A stretch of DNA of 64,000 nucleotides from Spinacia oleracea (taxonomy: Eukaryota; Streptophyta; Magnoliopsida; Caryophyllales; Amaranthaceae), in assembly GCF_020520425.1 (NCBI RefSeq), contig NC_079492.1, positions 72,035,671 to 72,099,670 of the forward strand, read 5' to 3'. A program made the position numbers and the translations under genes. The stretch's first letter is position 1. Each line of letters opens with the position of its first letter. The notes under the pieces were generated by a model, which searched no databases, was not told the DNA's origin, and saw only the letters and a program-made list of their open reading frames with translations. This document shows positions 11,128 to 23,283 of the stretch, in pieces.

Positions 11128-13028
11128 TATATACAGGAGTTTTTTGGAGAGTATTGGGAGCGTCCACGTAGGATTTTTATTTCACAAAATTAAATAATGA
11201 TGTCATTTTTAAATCTAAAATAAAAGTACAAAATTTTCGGATAAGATTATATTAGTTTTTGATTTTGCATTGGTCATCTTGATGGAATTTTGGAGGATAT
11301 TATTTTGTCCAGTGCTAATTTTAATTCAATTAGTTGCTGTCATGTTAAGCTAGATGGAAATGTAGTTTTTATGGACAAATTAATAATATACATAGGCACT
11401 AAATTTTTCCACTAAAAAAAAAACTTTTCTTTTTCATTTATTTGTTATTAATTATGAGGTACTTCTATATGCTGTTGTTTGGGATTGCTTATTCTTAAGA
11501 GTAGGAGGGACCATATTGATACTCATTCTTTAGAATGTTTAGAGTTTGGTTGAAATAATAACCGAATTGAAGGCCTTCACATAGGCTCGGTACGTGGGTG
11601 TACGTCTTGTGTGTAGTGTACAACTGTAAATCATCTTATTGAACATCAAGACTTGACATGTTACTACTCCTACTACTGTGTCGGGTTAACCAACTCCGGG
11701 CCAGGGTCATTGATTGAGGCTCATTATTTGTTCTAATCACTGCATGAGCCGATCTAGAATTTGTTTTAAAAAGATTCAACTCGATTGAAATATTTTGTTT
11801 TATATTTTTATACAAATATTGTACGGAATTACAAAAATATTAAACATATAAGGAGTACAAATCATTGTATAGTAGTTCTAAATTATGTTGAGCTCATATG
11901 CTATCTTTTCCATGTTAATTGTGTTTAATAAGATATCATATTATTCATATTTGACAGACATTTAAATTATTAAATAAGACAAATTGACCCCTCCCATTTC
12001 GGAATAACCACTGTGTTGCGTTCACAATGTTTTTTTCATATATGCTTTGTTATTTTTAAGTTAGTATACTCATAAATTTTGTTGATGTGCCCTGGCCTGC
12101 CGCCTAACCTACAATCATTAATTAAAATTTAATTAGTTTACTCAGATTTGAAAAGGATATGTATAAAGTATGGGAAAAGTAAAAGTATGATAACAACAAT
12201 TCTATGTTTATTATCATCTTTTTAAAAATTTATCTTATCATTATGTATAATATTATACAGTATAAAACACAGAAGAGATAGAACATGAAACAATGCAAGT
12301 AGAATTCTATTATAATATAAATTAATCCAAATATCAAAGGTTTAATGTAAATAAAACCCTATTATATATTTCTTTCATGGTCGCACACAAAAAGATATTT
12401 TTATCTAAAAATTTGCAAAAAAGAATAAAATAAATAAATCAGCATACAAAATTTGACTATTTGGTACGGAGTATAACAATCTCAAGGATGTACTTCATAT
12501 AATATTTTGTTCATTATTTCATACTTAATAATTTGTGTGTATCATGTAGGGTATTAACCTATACGAAGAACAAAGTATATTTTAAGAATAAAGAGGTATG
12601 GTTTCAAAGTATAACTCTTCCTATAATCAAGGTTTCATTGCGTAAAACTTCAGATTACTGTGTGTAATCTGTTAAGAATTTCATGGATTAACAAAACCAA
12701 TACATTTGCAAAATTTGACTTTAGTTTTAGGTTTTATTTCCTTCTAGAAACGAAGGCGGATTCCCATTAACTAAATATCGACCAATTAGTTTGGTATACG
12801 CGACATAGTCGTTCATGAGAAATTATGGAGTAAAAAACTTTATGATGTTATAAATTGAATATCGACAATCATCTAAATTATAAGTCGAATAAACAACAAT
12901 CAATCTACAAAAAGAAATTATAACAATGCCAAATACAACACACACAAAATTTCCACCAAAGAATTAAAATAAAATAAAATACAAAAATTATTAAAATAAT
13001 CCGTGCATCGCACGGGCATCAAAACTAG
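11128..13028 (+). mobile_element. Second Helitron of the same family (5-prime end uncertain)
   Basis: The 3-prime end is canonical: hairpin CCGTGCATCGCACGG (13001-13015), then CTAG at 13025-13028 followed by T. The hairpin is identical to that of the Helitron ending at 11127. Just after 11127 there is a Helitron-like 5-prime stretch (TATATACAGGAG, then GGGAGCGTCCACGTAGG), but the true TC start is not clear and may have been disturbed by insertion of the first Helitron. No gene is seen in the 1.9 kb between. Confidence 0.65.
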
Positions 13029-13315
13029 TTCTTTAATGTTTTTCAGTCTTTTCTTAGGATTTTAGTTGGAATGGAACTAAAATTCCTACAAGTCTTAGAA
13101 TTTTAATTGGAATGCAATTAAAATTCTGTTGACACAAATCTATCTCAGACGGCTTACTATTTTTAGCAGGCACTTAGAAGGCAGGTACTATAACTACAAA
13201 CTTATAGTTTGGGTAAATGATTCAGTCACTCTTAGAACATTTGTTTTTTAGGAACGCGTTTGCCAAGTAATCTTTTGTTTCATCATCGAACTTATCACTT
13301 CTAGCCGGAGACCAA
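13029..13315. other. Short intergenic stretch
   Basis: Repeated AATTTTAGTTGGAATG-like motifs occur at 13060-13125. No coding content was recognised until the copia fragment begins. Confidence 0.4.
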
Positions 13316-13862
13316 ATGTATGCGTCTATAGAATGCAATCTTACTCCCACTGACCTTCTTGTATACACAAAACTCGCCTAGATTCTTAATGAAGCCAAAT
13401 GTACTGACTGCTTCATCAAATCGTATGTTCCCACTCCTTGATGCTTGTTTGAATCCATAAATGGATTTTTTGAGCTAGCGTACCTTTCCTACATTCTTTG
13501 GATCAACATAACCCTTCGGTTGTGTCATAAACACAGTATCTTCTAGAATACCATTAAAGAAGGCAGTTTCATAGTCATGAAATGCAACAACTATAAGGAT
13601 TTTATCCGAAAGACTTAAGCATTGCAATTGGAGAAAAGGTTTCATCATAGTCAACACAGTGAACTTGTCTATAACCTTTTGATACAAATCCAGCTTTGTA
13701 TACATATACATTTCTATCTTTGTCTTTCTTCAATTTGAAGACCCAAGGGGTAATTACGTCTTGAGGAACTACTCCCACTCGCTTTTTGAAAGGCCTGGGT
13801 GTAGGATCTGAGCGTTGGTCAGAGGAGGAGTCAAAGACGGAGTACGGGAGGGAGGGGTTCAA
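13316..13862 (-). pseudogene. Ty1/copia reverse transcriptase fragment
   Basis: Read on the minus strand, broken frames give the start of a copia RT domain in order: WVFKLKKDKDRNVYVYKAGF, then KGYRQVHCVDYDETFSPIAM, then a frame change to AFFNGILEDTVFMTQPKG and KKSIYGFKQASRSGNIRFDEA, ending near KKVSGSKIAF. The catalytic YVDD region is missing. It resembles the RT of the copia family at 51-60 kb in gene order and wording but is clearly older and carries at least two frameshifts. No LTR flanks it. Confidence 0.85.
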
Positions 13863-13878
13863 AAGATTAAATTTCTTT

Positions 13879-13996
13879 TATTTCTTATTTTTTATTTTTT
13901 TAATGTGTGTTTTCTTTAATTGTTTTTAAAATAGGACATTTCTTATTTTTTATTTTTTTAATGTGTGTTTTCTTTAATTGTTTTTAAAATAGGACA
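13879..13996 (+). repeat. Tandem duplication of about 59 bp
   Basis: The unit beginning TTTCTTATTTTTTATTTTTT and ending AAAATAGGACAT occurs twice back to back with essentially no differences, so the duplication is recent. Confidence 0.85.
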
Positions 13997-14756
13997 TCAT
14001 ATTTCGATTGTTTCACCGAGAAATGATACACATTAGTAATTAAAAGTGAGGGATTAAATTTAAGTTTTGTAATTTACAAATTTAAAAATTTTGAGTTGGT
14101 AATTGACAAATTTCCTATTCTTAAACTTTATTGATTTATATTTGACAAATTTTCCTATTCTTAAACTAAAATAAAAGTATAACACGTAAAAAAAATTCAA
14201 TATAGTAGAGAGATTAATCTTACAATTAATTAGCGCCGTGTTCTTTTGATGAATCAATATACGTTGTATTTCACATATTTGATGCATAATTAGTTTATAA
14301 ATTAAACAATTGGTTGCAAAGAAAACATCAGGGTCTTTCATTAAGTTGTAATTAACCCAAAATCACATATGAATAATCTAGTTTTAATTACCTGGAAACA
14401 TCAGGGTCTTCCAATTAAGAGAGGAATTCAGATGTATCAGAATAAAACGGTTCTATGTTTCCTCTACTATATATATACATAACACTACCCAATAACATCC
14501 ATACTTTCTACTGAGTGCATACAGAAACATTTCTAGTTGGGGCCGTAAATACTCTCAACAGAGGACATCTAGAGTCCTGTTTTCATTAAGATTGACTTGT
14601 AACAAGCATGGATTCAAAAGTCCATCTGCTGTGCTGAAGGTGGGCTTGTCATGGTCTTCATGGGAACTGCATTCATGGTTGAAACAATGATGATTAAGTT
14701 CAAATATTCAAAGAATGCAGACGCGTGAAATAAAATGTTTACATGGTAATCGCTGG
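13997..14756. other. Intergenic DNA and 3-prime flank of the MCA gene
   Basis: AT-rich with no recognised gene. GACAAATTT(T)CCTATTCTTAAAC occurs twice near 14107-14165, and a CATCAGGGTCTTYCA motif occurs twice (about 14326 and 14399). The part next to 14757 (about 14600-14756) is probably the 3-prime UTR of the MCA gene on the minus strand. Confidence 0.45.
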
Positions 14757-17439
14757 TTAATTAACCAATAGGAAAAAGACACCTTTTACTCCACGGGCTT
14801 CCACTTCTCGCCATTCTTGGACAAGAGAACAGCAGCAGCATAGTAAATGTGATAGAAAATCGTCACACGAGCCTCCCTGGAACATAGATCGAGTTGGTGT
14901 TAAGCGAAGTAGTATTTATCAGAAAGTATGTATGTATGTCATGAAGCCAAGTTGATCAGATTATGAATAGAGAGAGAAAGACCTTGACATTGAGCATGTT
15001 GCGAAGCTTTCTTCTAACACAACAAGTGTAACAACAACATGACAGTACCAATGAGTATGCTGCTAATTCATTGCATGCGTCTCCTGAAGCTGTGGCGACC
15101 AGACACAAGAATAATTAAAAGAAATACTTCAGAAGTTTCCAGGTCTGTTATCATTGACAAACACATTAACAGTGCCTCTACTTTAACTCTGATAGTCATT
15201 ATCCTACACGACATCTCAAACATTATAAAAAGGAAAAGGACAAAGAAAAATATTAAGCATATGATAGTTAATTTGAACATGCCAAAACAAAGAGGTGACA
15301 ATGACACTAACACCAATACAGTTTCTGCCATTGTTAATTTAGATTATAGTAATATCAGATTATGAGGTTAAGAACACAAATATGTAGTTGAATTTAGGGT
15401 GAACGGCTCCTATTTTACCATTCTAAATGGCAAAAAACAGAGGTTGGTAACTAAGAATAGGACAGCATTACTGAAGCCATTTTTGTTATATTACAATATG
15501 TAGCTACATGATAACATTCGTCAGATACACAGGAGTTCCAGATAGGACACCATACTATCATACCCTAGCTTGAAAATATTGAAGTCATTGAGTTGCTTAC
15601 ACATGTGCCTGTTGGTTGCCACTGATGCAATCCTTGAGAATGTACCACAAGGGAAGAAAAATGTTTTAGCACCTGAAAATATGACCATCAATGAGCTAGC
15701 CTTACTAGAGATTTCAGAATTTATCATTCAAATATGGCAAGGAGCCAAGGAATGAGGTACATTCGGGCATTGCAATTTGCAACTTGAAAAATACAAAGCC
15801 CAATTGCAATGTAGCATCTCAGATCTAAATAATGTTCTTTACTGTAACTGAAAAACTGTAAATTCAGAAAACGTAAAAACGTACACAGCTTGGGTTCTGA
15901 AAAACAGTCAAGCAGGTCAGTGTGCCATTCCTCCATATCTTCTGATCCCCTAGCATACTGCACATCATGCTCTGCCGATGGTATGGATGTCTTCCTGAAC
16001 CCAATTGTACAAATATGGGCAAAACAATTTAGCTCAAGTATCAGAACCATGCTCGATATCTCAACATAAAACCTTATAAACCATAACTAGTTTCACACAG
16101 ACAAGGAAACATGCTAGCGTGAACTCATAAACTGCATCTAAGCACAAATCAAATTTTAGGCACAAAACATAAGTTACCTAAAGGTAGATATAGCACCAAC
16201 ACTCTTGTGGCAGCTCTCAACACCAGACAATGCTTTTACATCATGCGATTTTGAATAGCTTGCTTCCAGATTCCTCGAGTGCCTAGAGGCAGCTTCAGTT
16301 ACCTCAATCAAGTGCTCAATCACTTGACATTGTTGGAGATCCATAGAAGACTGAGACCGCTGTAGCTCCATCTGAAGCTTCTCGTTTTCTTCTAGAAGGG
16401 CTTGTTCAAATCGCATGCTTGGATAAGAACAAGAAAGGGTCTTCTTAAGCAGCACAGTATCAGCTAGTGATGGTTTCTGATTCAGAATTGCAGTTTGCAA
16501 CTTTCTGTCATCCTCCTCTAATGTATAGTCATATTGATCCCTCTGAATACGTTCTAATCTTTCCTGTACATCAGAACAAGGAAGATAAAGAATCACCAGA
16601 GATGCTGCTCGCCCAACACATACCCATAGTGCATACATATTACATCCCTGAGAAAGTTAGCCCAACGTTCTGTTGCTTTTTCTCCCATGCTCCATACATA
16701 TGGATCATATCAACTATCGTATAAAATAACATCACTTCAATTGGCAACAAACACTTGAGACAAAATTATAGAGCAAGGAAGTGAAATTCTTGCAACTTTA
16801 CAACATATTGTCGGTTGATTTTAAAAAGAATAAGAGGACATCATCAAACAAGTAAAATCTTTATCCACAATGAGTAATAAAATCTTAAACCACTCTACAG
16901 AAACATATGAAGTTAACAGCGACACCTTTGAAGTGCACACACAATCATCACTCATCAGAAATTATAAATTCAAATCATTCCAAGCAATGACCACAATGCT
17001 AATAAGTAAACAAGCAGAGAATGATCGTCACCTTGAAGCGAGCATTGGTAACAAGAGTTAGCAAAGGCATAATCCTCAAATAGCGATCGATCTCATCTTG
17101 AGCGCGCTTAAACTGGTTCACAATGCTCCACCCCATTGCCAAGAGATAAAGATAACTTTTATCCTGACAACTATGAACCAACAAATAAGACCTTTTCAAT
17201 GCATCCTCCAATTGCTCAAGTGGTTCTCTAGTTTCAGGGTATTTTTTCAGCTCAGTTATCTTAAGCTGCTCCAACAAATTTCCTATTAACTTCAAATGAT
17301 GAGCAAACTTCTTGCAATTCTTCTTGTGCAATCTAGCCCTATTTGCTGCTTCTGCTATTAACCCAATTAACCCTACCGCATTCACACCAGCTAATTGGGC
17401 AACATTCCCAAACCCATTCAAAGTTTCCCAGTTCGACAT
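14757..17439 (-). CDS. MCA: MID1-complementing activity (MCA) protein, Ca2+ influx factor
   Basis: MCA proteins are plant-specific plasma-membrane proteins needed for mechanically stimulated calcium entry. Six exons on the minus strand join in frame with GT-AG introns: 17439-17032, 16563-16178, 15994-15885, 15672-15601, 15089-14983 and 14876-14757, giving 400 residues. Exon 1 is the conserved N-terminal MCAfunc domain (VAQLAGVNAVGLIGLI, HHLKLIGNLLEQLK, KKYPETREPLEQLEDAL). Exon 2 carries the KKTLSCSYPSMRFEQAL block and a coiled coil (about 185-215). Exons 3-6 form the cysteine-rich PLAC8 part: EEWHTDLLDCFSEPKLC, FFFPCGT, a hydrophobic Cys cluster (SLVLSCCCYTCCVRRKL) and LLCCCCSLVQEWREVEARG. 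The ATG at 17439 is the first in frame. The tail after VEARG is only about ten residues and differs from the longer tail usual in the family. No stop or frameshift is seen. MCA1 and MCA2 cannot be told apart here. Confidence 0.92.
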
Positions 17440-18151
17440 TTTATCAAACACCTAGCAAATACCCACTACATTGAACCCAAATGCATGTTTGCTTATACAA
17501 TTTCAACAAGTTGTGACTATTTTGAGCAAAAATCAAATACCCATGATTTTCATTAAGCAAATTACAGCTGAAATCAATCCAAAGCAATTATAAATTGGAT
17601 CAAAGTTGCTTTTTTGGTTGGAGATCAGACTGTTACTTCATGGGTAAATTGAGAAGTAAACAAACAAAAAAACCAATCGCACATCAAAATAAATATAATG
17701 AGGAAATTTAACTCATTAATTCAACCAAATAATTGGCGAAATAGTACACAAATGAAGAGACGTGAATCTAGAAAGGGAACAACTTGAAGAGAATGAAGCA
17801 GAGGAAGGCGAAAAAAATGAAGAGGAAAAGGTAATCTATAAAAACAAAGAAATTGGTGGATCCATGATTTTTGTTGTTCTTCTTCTCTTTCACTTTGCTT
17901 TGTGTCCCGTCGAATTGCTCCAGTTTTGCCATGATGAACTTCTTCTGTTTGTGATCTGCGAACAATGTTTTGAAATCTGGGGTCGTGCACACGTAATGGG
18001 TTCTTGTGTTACACCACGGAGAACTAACATTCTCATACGGTGCCAATAATTTATAGTGCCAATTAGACTATTAATAATTTATTAATATAATATGAAAGAT
18101 ACTAATTTGTTAGTGCCATAGTGGTATACCTCTGACTTTTTGGCGTACTTT
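17440..18151. other. Upstream region of the MCA gene
   Basis: This region is the 5-prime side of the minus-strand MCA gene. TTTGCTAG just before the start codon (minus strand) could be the acceptor of a 5-prime-UTR intron. C/T-rich stretches around 17760-17890 (minus strand) would fit a leader. Open frames here have no family features and were not called. Confidence 0.4.
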
Positions 18152-18165
18152 AAAATTTTCTAGTT
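18152..18165 (+). repeat. Target-site duplication, left copy (LINE)
   Basis: AAAATTTTCTAGTT at 18152-18165 is identical to 21065-21078. The pair brackets the LINE and its poly(A) tail. Confidence 0.85.
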
Positions 18166-18239
18166 TTTTTTTTTTTTGACAAGAGGACTAATAAGCTAAA
18201 CAAACAAAGACAACCAAGAAACTAAAACCAAACACGGAA

Positions 18240-20960
18240 ACCAAAACAGAACAAATTAAAAGCGGTGACACAAAAGCTGGCGACGACGAGCAGAAGTGGC
18301 AATAACATGGGCCGGATAAATCAACCGACGAGAGACCTTCCGAACAGAAAACCAGTGCAGGTTATGAAGAATCTCCCGCAATTGTTGAACCAACCAGAGA
18401 ACCGAAATTGGACTTGGAGAAGACCCAGTCAGTAACCCAACTAAGGTCGAAGAGTCCGAGTAAAGCAACAATCGAGAGTAACCTCGCCTAACTGTCATTT
18501 GGATGCCTCGTAAACAAGTGGTCAATTATGCCTGAAGAGCGGAAGCCAAAACACAGGCTTGAGCTCCACCCCCCACTTGGCACAAACAAACTGGGTCCTG
18601 AAGAATCCAGCCAATCCCTGCATCATTAGAAGTAGACATCCAAGCCCCATCCGACAGAAGACAAATGTCTGCAGTGAAGCCACTAGAAGACGCAAATATC
18701 GTAGACAATCGGGAATAGGATCACCCAGAGGTGAACCCCCTGAAGAATCCGAGACACTTTGTGAAGGAAATATGTCCTTCACCCAAGGTGCATTAAGTCT
18801 AATACCAAGGTTCAGATTAATTGCGAAAAATTAATTTAGTAAGATCAAGTGATCGGAACAGCTAGCTGGAGCAATGCTTCCGATCAGTGAATTCTAATCT
18901 ATATTAGGCTCACAACTTACTCTTGACTGAACCTATAAGGTCACACCAATGACATGTAACAGATCACCGGATTAAATGAATTGGAAATTCATTTAATAGC
19001 TTTTTGGGAATTAGTTTGGAAAAACGTATTATACGATACGACCTTGTATCGGAATCGTATACCGTATCACGAATATTCTTAAGCTAGGCGAAACGAATAA
19101 TCGTATCATACGACAGTGATTCGTCGTGTACGATACGATAAATTATATCCGTAAGGCGTTCGTGAATACGAGCCGCATCGGAGCTGTCGGCCCGTCGAGC
19201 CAAGCGCGCATGCGCGCAAGGCCCAACGAGCCCGCAACGCAGCAAGCAAGCCAGCCCGCGTGGGCGTGGCAGCGCGCACAAATGCGCAGCAACACAACAT
19301 CGAGCAAAGCAAGGCCCACTACCCATGCTGCTCAGCTGCGCTGTGGGCTTCGGCCTGCAGTGTGTGTGCTGTGCGCGGGCTGTGCGTGAGTGTGTGGTGT
19401 GTGGCCAGTCAAGGCCTTTGGTCTTGGCCGGTTACACTTAATATAACAATTAGGTTATATTTTTCCACACACCAACACAATCAGTTTTTCAAGTGACCTA
19501 AACCTAATTCCAAAAGTACGTAGTTCAGTTTTTCTCTCCGCTCAAAAACTGTTCATCCCGAAAAGCAAACAATCTTGTGTGTTGTCTAAGCTACAATAAT
19601 CAAGAAGGATCTGAACGTGTCGGTGAACCAAATAGAGGAACAACAAGTGGAGTTCTTTGTTCGTGTTCGTTGATACTATACTCGGGAAAACACGTTTCAA
19701 ATGTAAGTATGCTTAATCTGTGCTTTATACATGTTTCCTGGCTTTGGGGATGTTCCGCACATGTTATGTATGTTTAATTGTATTCCCCTACACTTTGGAC
19801 CGACGATGGAGAGAACGAACCTCGGAACAACGAACTCTCCAACCCTCAACTATACCTTGAAACGCCCCAGGATCCCAGATAGCATTACGAAACCTAGCAT
19901 AGTTACGCAAACCCCATACTGTCCAAAGCATAGAAATGAAGCAATCTAAAAGACCCAACGGGGCAGAAGAGACATTATCAACAAACTGAACACACCAGGG
20001 AATAAACATATCCAAAGAAACAGAAGGACAAAATATGCGAAGAGGGCCAGAAGACCAAAGATTCAAAACCAAAGGACAATCCCGAAATAGATGCAAATCA
20101 CTTTCCGGCTCCTGATGGCACAACGAGCAGAGCGGATCAACCGGCATACCTCGTTGGCAGAGAAAGACAGCAAGTGGCAAAGCATGGCGAAACACCTTCC
20201 AAAGGAAGAGCTTAAAACGGGGAATAATATTCAAGCCCCAAAATCGCTTCCACCAAGAAGAAGAAGGAAGAGAACAAAACCCGGCTGCATGATGAGAAGA
20301 ATGAAGAAGCATCGCATAACAAAACGAACCAAGAATTTCCCATCCAGCGCAAATTTCCAATATATGAAATCATCCCTGTCAGAGGAAGGACGTTCCAGAG
20401 CCAGAATTTGAGACGAAATTGTATCAGGGAACAGACGCCGAACCATACCAACATTCCACGCGTAAGAACGCAGTTCAAATAAAGCAGAAACATGGGTGGG
20501 ACAACCCAACCCATTCACAGACGATTTAAACGAAACAAGATCAGAAGAAACCCATATATCACAAAGAATACGAATCTGAGTACCCGAACCAGGCTTCCAT
20601 GCAATACCTTGACCCAACACTTGGAAACCTTGAAAAAGACTTCTGAAACCCCAGCAAGGACTTGACACCCTAGAAAAAGGGGGGTGAATAGCCAAGGATA
20701 CCTACTCTGATACAGACGTGACACTAGTAACTGGGGTGGTGAACAATGCGCCAAGCTATTTTAGCTAACAGAGCTTGATTGAAAGTGCTAATTTTCCGGA
20801 CACCCAAGCCCCCCATACCCCTGGGAAGGTGAAGGACTGACGAAGCCACCATAGCCATTCCCTTTGAAGCAGCTGAAGAACGCCACCAAAAACAAAGACA
20901 TAAATTGTCAATGCGATCGTAAATGGATTTCGGTATCAAGAAAACTTAAAGCACATGAGT
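18240..20960 (-). pseudogene. LINE ORF2 C-terminal part: RT end, zinc-binding and RNase H domains
   Basis: Three pieces appear in the expected order on the minus strand. First, the end of the non-LTR RT (about 20940-20724: DNLCLCFWWRSS, RGMGGLGVRK, FNQALLAKIAWR). Second, the zf-RVT zinc-binding domain (20360-19800: RFKLFLWKVFRHALP, then LCSLCHQEPESDLHLFRDC with the C-x2-C-x7-H-x4-C pattern). Third, after the solo LTR, an RVT_3 RNase H domain (18745-18245: SDGAWMSTSNDAGIGWI, LLLYSDSSTLVGLL). Several frame changes and stops occur, including around 20240-20700 and at 18526. The catalytic part of the RT is absent through truncation. Confidence 0.87.
18762..19792 (+). mobile_element. Solo copia LTR (family B) inside the LINE
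   Basis: The LTR starts TGAAGGAAATATGTCCTTCA and ends TATTCCCCTACA, 1031 bp. It is flanked by CTTTG at 18757-18761 and again at 19793-19797, a 5-bp duplication typical of LTR elements. No internal sequence remains, so the element was reduced to one LTR by recombination. It is a distant relative of the LTRs at 42-63 kb, sharing the TGAAGGAAATA start, the GATCAAGTGA block and a GC-rich centre (19180-19400). Confidence 0.92.
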
Positions 20961-21064
20961 AATAGAAGCCACCAACACAGAATTATGACAACCAACTTCG
21001 CCGTAGATGACAGGGGGAGAGATGAAAAATTAGCCAGCTTACGAGCTATGATATCCACAAGCTC

Positions 21065-21078
21065 AAAATTTTCTAGTT
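21065..21078 (+). repeat. Target-site duplication, right copy (LINE)
   Basis: AAAATTTTCTAGTT, identical to the copy at 18152-18165; marks the 5-prime truncation point of the LINE. Confidence 0.85.
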
Positions 21079-21343
21079 GTATTGCATAACTTTTGAATAG
21101 AGGGTTTCCACAACTCTATATCCTAATGTGTCAAAGATACTTTGTATGTTTGTAGTTACTAGTTGTTGGACCGCGGGCGCTCGATCCCCCAAAAAATTGG
21201 AATTTGTTTGCAAAACAAGTTATATAATTAGGTTGGCTAATTATGATTAAAAATTGATTTAACGAATGTAGAATGTTTCTTAGTTACTAATCATAGTCAT
21301 AGTAGAAATACCGTAATATTTCAAGTATATCGTGAATATAATA
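21079..21343. other. Short intergenic stretch
   Basis: No gene, terminal repeat or RNA feature recognised. Confidence 0.4.
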
Positions 21344-21625
21344 CTTCCTCCGTATTTATTTAAGAGATACACTTGGTCGGGCATGGGTATTAAGAAAAAG
21401 AATTGAATGAAATAAAGTAATACAACAAGTGGGGTTGGGTAGATATTTTAATAAGTAAAACAAGTGGGGACCATGTCATTTTGGGGGATGGGGGGTGGGG
21501 ATGGGGTGTAAATAGATTATTTAATTAGATGGTGGGGTTGATAAGTTACTAAAAATGGCAAGTGTATCTCTTAAATAAATACGGCCGGAAAGGCAAGTGT
21601 ATCCCTTAAATAAATACAGAGGGAG
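21344..21625. mobile_element. Stowaway/mariner-type MITE
   Basis: The left end CTTCCTCCGTATTTATTTAA is inverted at the right end (TTAAATAAATACAGAGGGAG), and TA flanks both sides (21342-21343, 21626-21627). An extra copy of the right terminus (CAAGTGTATCTCTTAAATAA) lies 44 bp inside the right end, so this end has been duplicated. The middle has a G-rich run near 21483. Confidence 0.88.
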
Positions 21626-21627
21626 TA

Positions 21628-22417
21628 TGAATTTTTCGATATGGAAAAAACACTAAAGTAAAAGGCGCCAAAACTTAACAAAACTCCACCTAATCGATTT
21701 AGACTATTTCTTTTACACAAAATGTCATACATAAGTAGGAATTAGCGAGCATGATCGAAAGGTGTACAAGTCTTTAATTCTTTATCCTTTCTTTTACAAG
21801 TATTTTTTATACATAGCCTTTGGCATATGTTTGCAGATAGCTAAATAATTACACAAATACGGTTATAAAAGGATACAAATCAGCTATCTCGCCTCACTGG
21901 TCTAAAGTACAACAGAAATAGAAACAACATGACCACCGCAGCCAGTGAAAAAGGAAAGAGGTTTACCAATATGCAATTACTGACAAATTACCATATTGAT
22001 CGGCTAAACCCACACTTACCCTCATGGTAAGTCCAGTCACTGTACCCTGGCCTGTTATTGGTGCTTTTAATCCAACTAAGATCCTAGTCAGATCTAGTCA
22101 GCTCGAAAATTTTCATTCTTATTTTGGATTTGAAATTCAAAATAAATTGACTTTTATTTACCTTTATTTTTTTGTCATAAATGTCGATGTAAACGATGAA
22201 ACCACTTGGAAAAAATTGTTCATCTCATTCGATTGAGCGTGAATGTTGATGTTGTCGATGGACCGATTATTCGAATTTGTCTTTGTATAATCGATTCGGC
22301 GTGTTTGATAATGGAGATGAGACCAGTACTTTTCATGTTCGATGTTTCCAAAGCTCAATCACACTCAGTTGAATGTCGATATAACCAAAGTTTGGAGTTT
22401 AAAAACAGATTAGTATA
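21628..22417. other. Intergenic DNA
   Basis: No recognisable gene. Short frames on both strands lack family features. GATGTT and TCGATG motifs recur at 22180-22380 without forming a clear repeat. Confidence 0.4.
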
Positions 22418-22800
22418 CTAATCCATTATTTGTACTGATTGAAATTTCCCTTAATAACGATGTAGCGTTACCTTAGGAAAAAAAACCCAGAAATTGTTGT
22501 GTTTATAATTAAGGTGATGAAGATGATGAATATGGTTGGAGGAAAATTTTAAATGAAAGTTTGTTGTTTAAAAAAAAAATAGGGGGTGGTGTTTAATTAT
22601 TGATGTAATCCATTATTTTTACTGATTGAAATTTCCTTAATAACGATGTATCGGTACCTTAGGCAAAATAAAAACCCAGAAATTGCTGTGTTTATAATTA
22701 AGGTGATGACTGATGAAGATGATGAAAATGGTCGGAGGAAAATTTAAAATGAAAGTTCGTTGTTTAAAACAAAAATATAGGGGGTGGTGTTTAATTATTG
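22418..22800 (+). repeat. Diverged tandem duplication of about 190 bp
   Basis: The unit runs from TAATCCATTATTTGTACTGA to GGGGGTGGTGTTTAATTATT and occurs at about 22420-22605 and again at 22608-22800. Differences include an extra GATGACT in the second copy. No coding content. Confidence 0.85.
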
Positions 22801-23120
22801 AAATGGGCGTTTAACAAGGCTCGAACTAGGGACCAGCGTGCCTGCTTGCTTTATATTTAGGGTGTAACCATTGTGATGTGAGGCCAAAGCCAGTGTTAAT
22901 TTGTTGTGAAAATTATTTTTGCACCATGCTTATTTCATTTACTGTCGCAATACAAAACCATTCATTGTTTATTCTTTGTACATAGAATTATTAATAAAAG
23001 GAATTTTTATGTGAATATAGAGTTTATTAATTTTGTTCCACTTGAAAATATTTTCGTAACAAGTTGTTATATAATTTCCTAATGCGTAACATTGCATCGT
23101 AGTACGTAATTGGCATAATA

Positions 23121-23268
23121 ATTCAAAATAGATCATAATTAGTACAACTTACACCAAAAGATGGACTTTAATCCATGTTACTCTACAAAGTAATACAAAA
23201 TAGATCATAATTAGTACAAATTACACCAAATGATGGACTTTAATCCATATTACTAGACAAAGTAATAC
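23121..23268 (+). repeat. Tandem duplication of about 74 bp
   Basis: The unit CAAAATAGATCATAATTAGT through CTACAAAGTAATA is present twice with about four single-base differences. It abuts the FAR1-like fragment. Confidence 0.85.
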
Positions 23269-23283
23269 AAGAAGTAGTTATTT

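Larger units (their letters stand above)
18166..21064 (-). mobile_element. 5-prime-truncated LINE (L1-type) retrotransposon
   Basis: The element lies on the minus strand. Its 3-prime end is a poly(A) tail, read as a T-run at 18164-18177, and it is bracketed by the 14-bp duplication AAAATTTTCTAGTT (18152-18165 and 21065-21078). Only the 3-prime part of ORF2 remains, the usual result of incomplete reverse transcription. It was later interrupted by a solo copia LTR at 18762-19792, which has its own 5-bp duplication. Confidence 0.9.

Noticed and set aside
15039..15365. Plus-strand frame of 108 residues within the MCA gene
   Set aside because: It overlaps MCA exon 5 and an intron on the other strand; no family features.
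17768..18046. Minus-strand frame of 92 residues beginning MAPYENVSS upstream of MCA
   Set aside because: No family features; low-complexity phenylalanine/leucine end; lies in the presumed leader and promoter of MCA.
22805..22885. GCTCGAACTAGGGACC, like a Pol III B box in reverse
   Set aside because: No matching A box, no cloverleaf and no poly(A) end or target duplication, so neither a tRNA gene nor a SINE can be supported.
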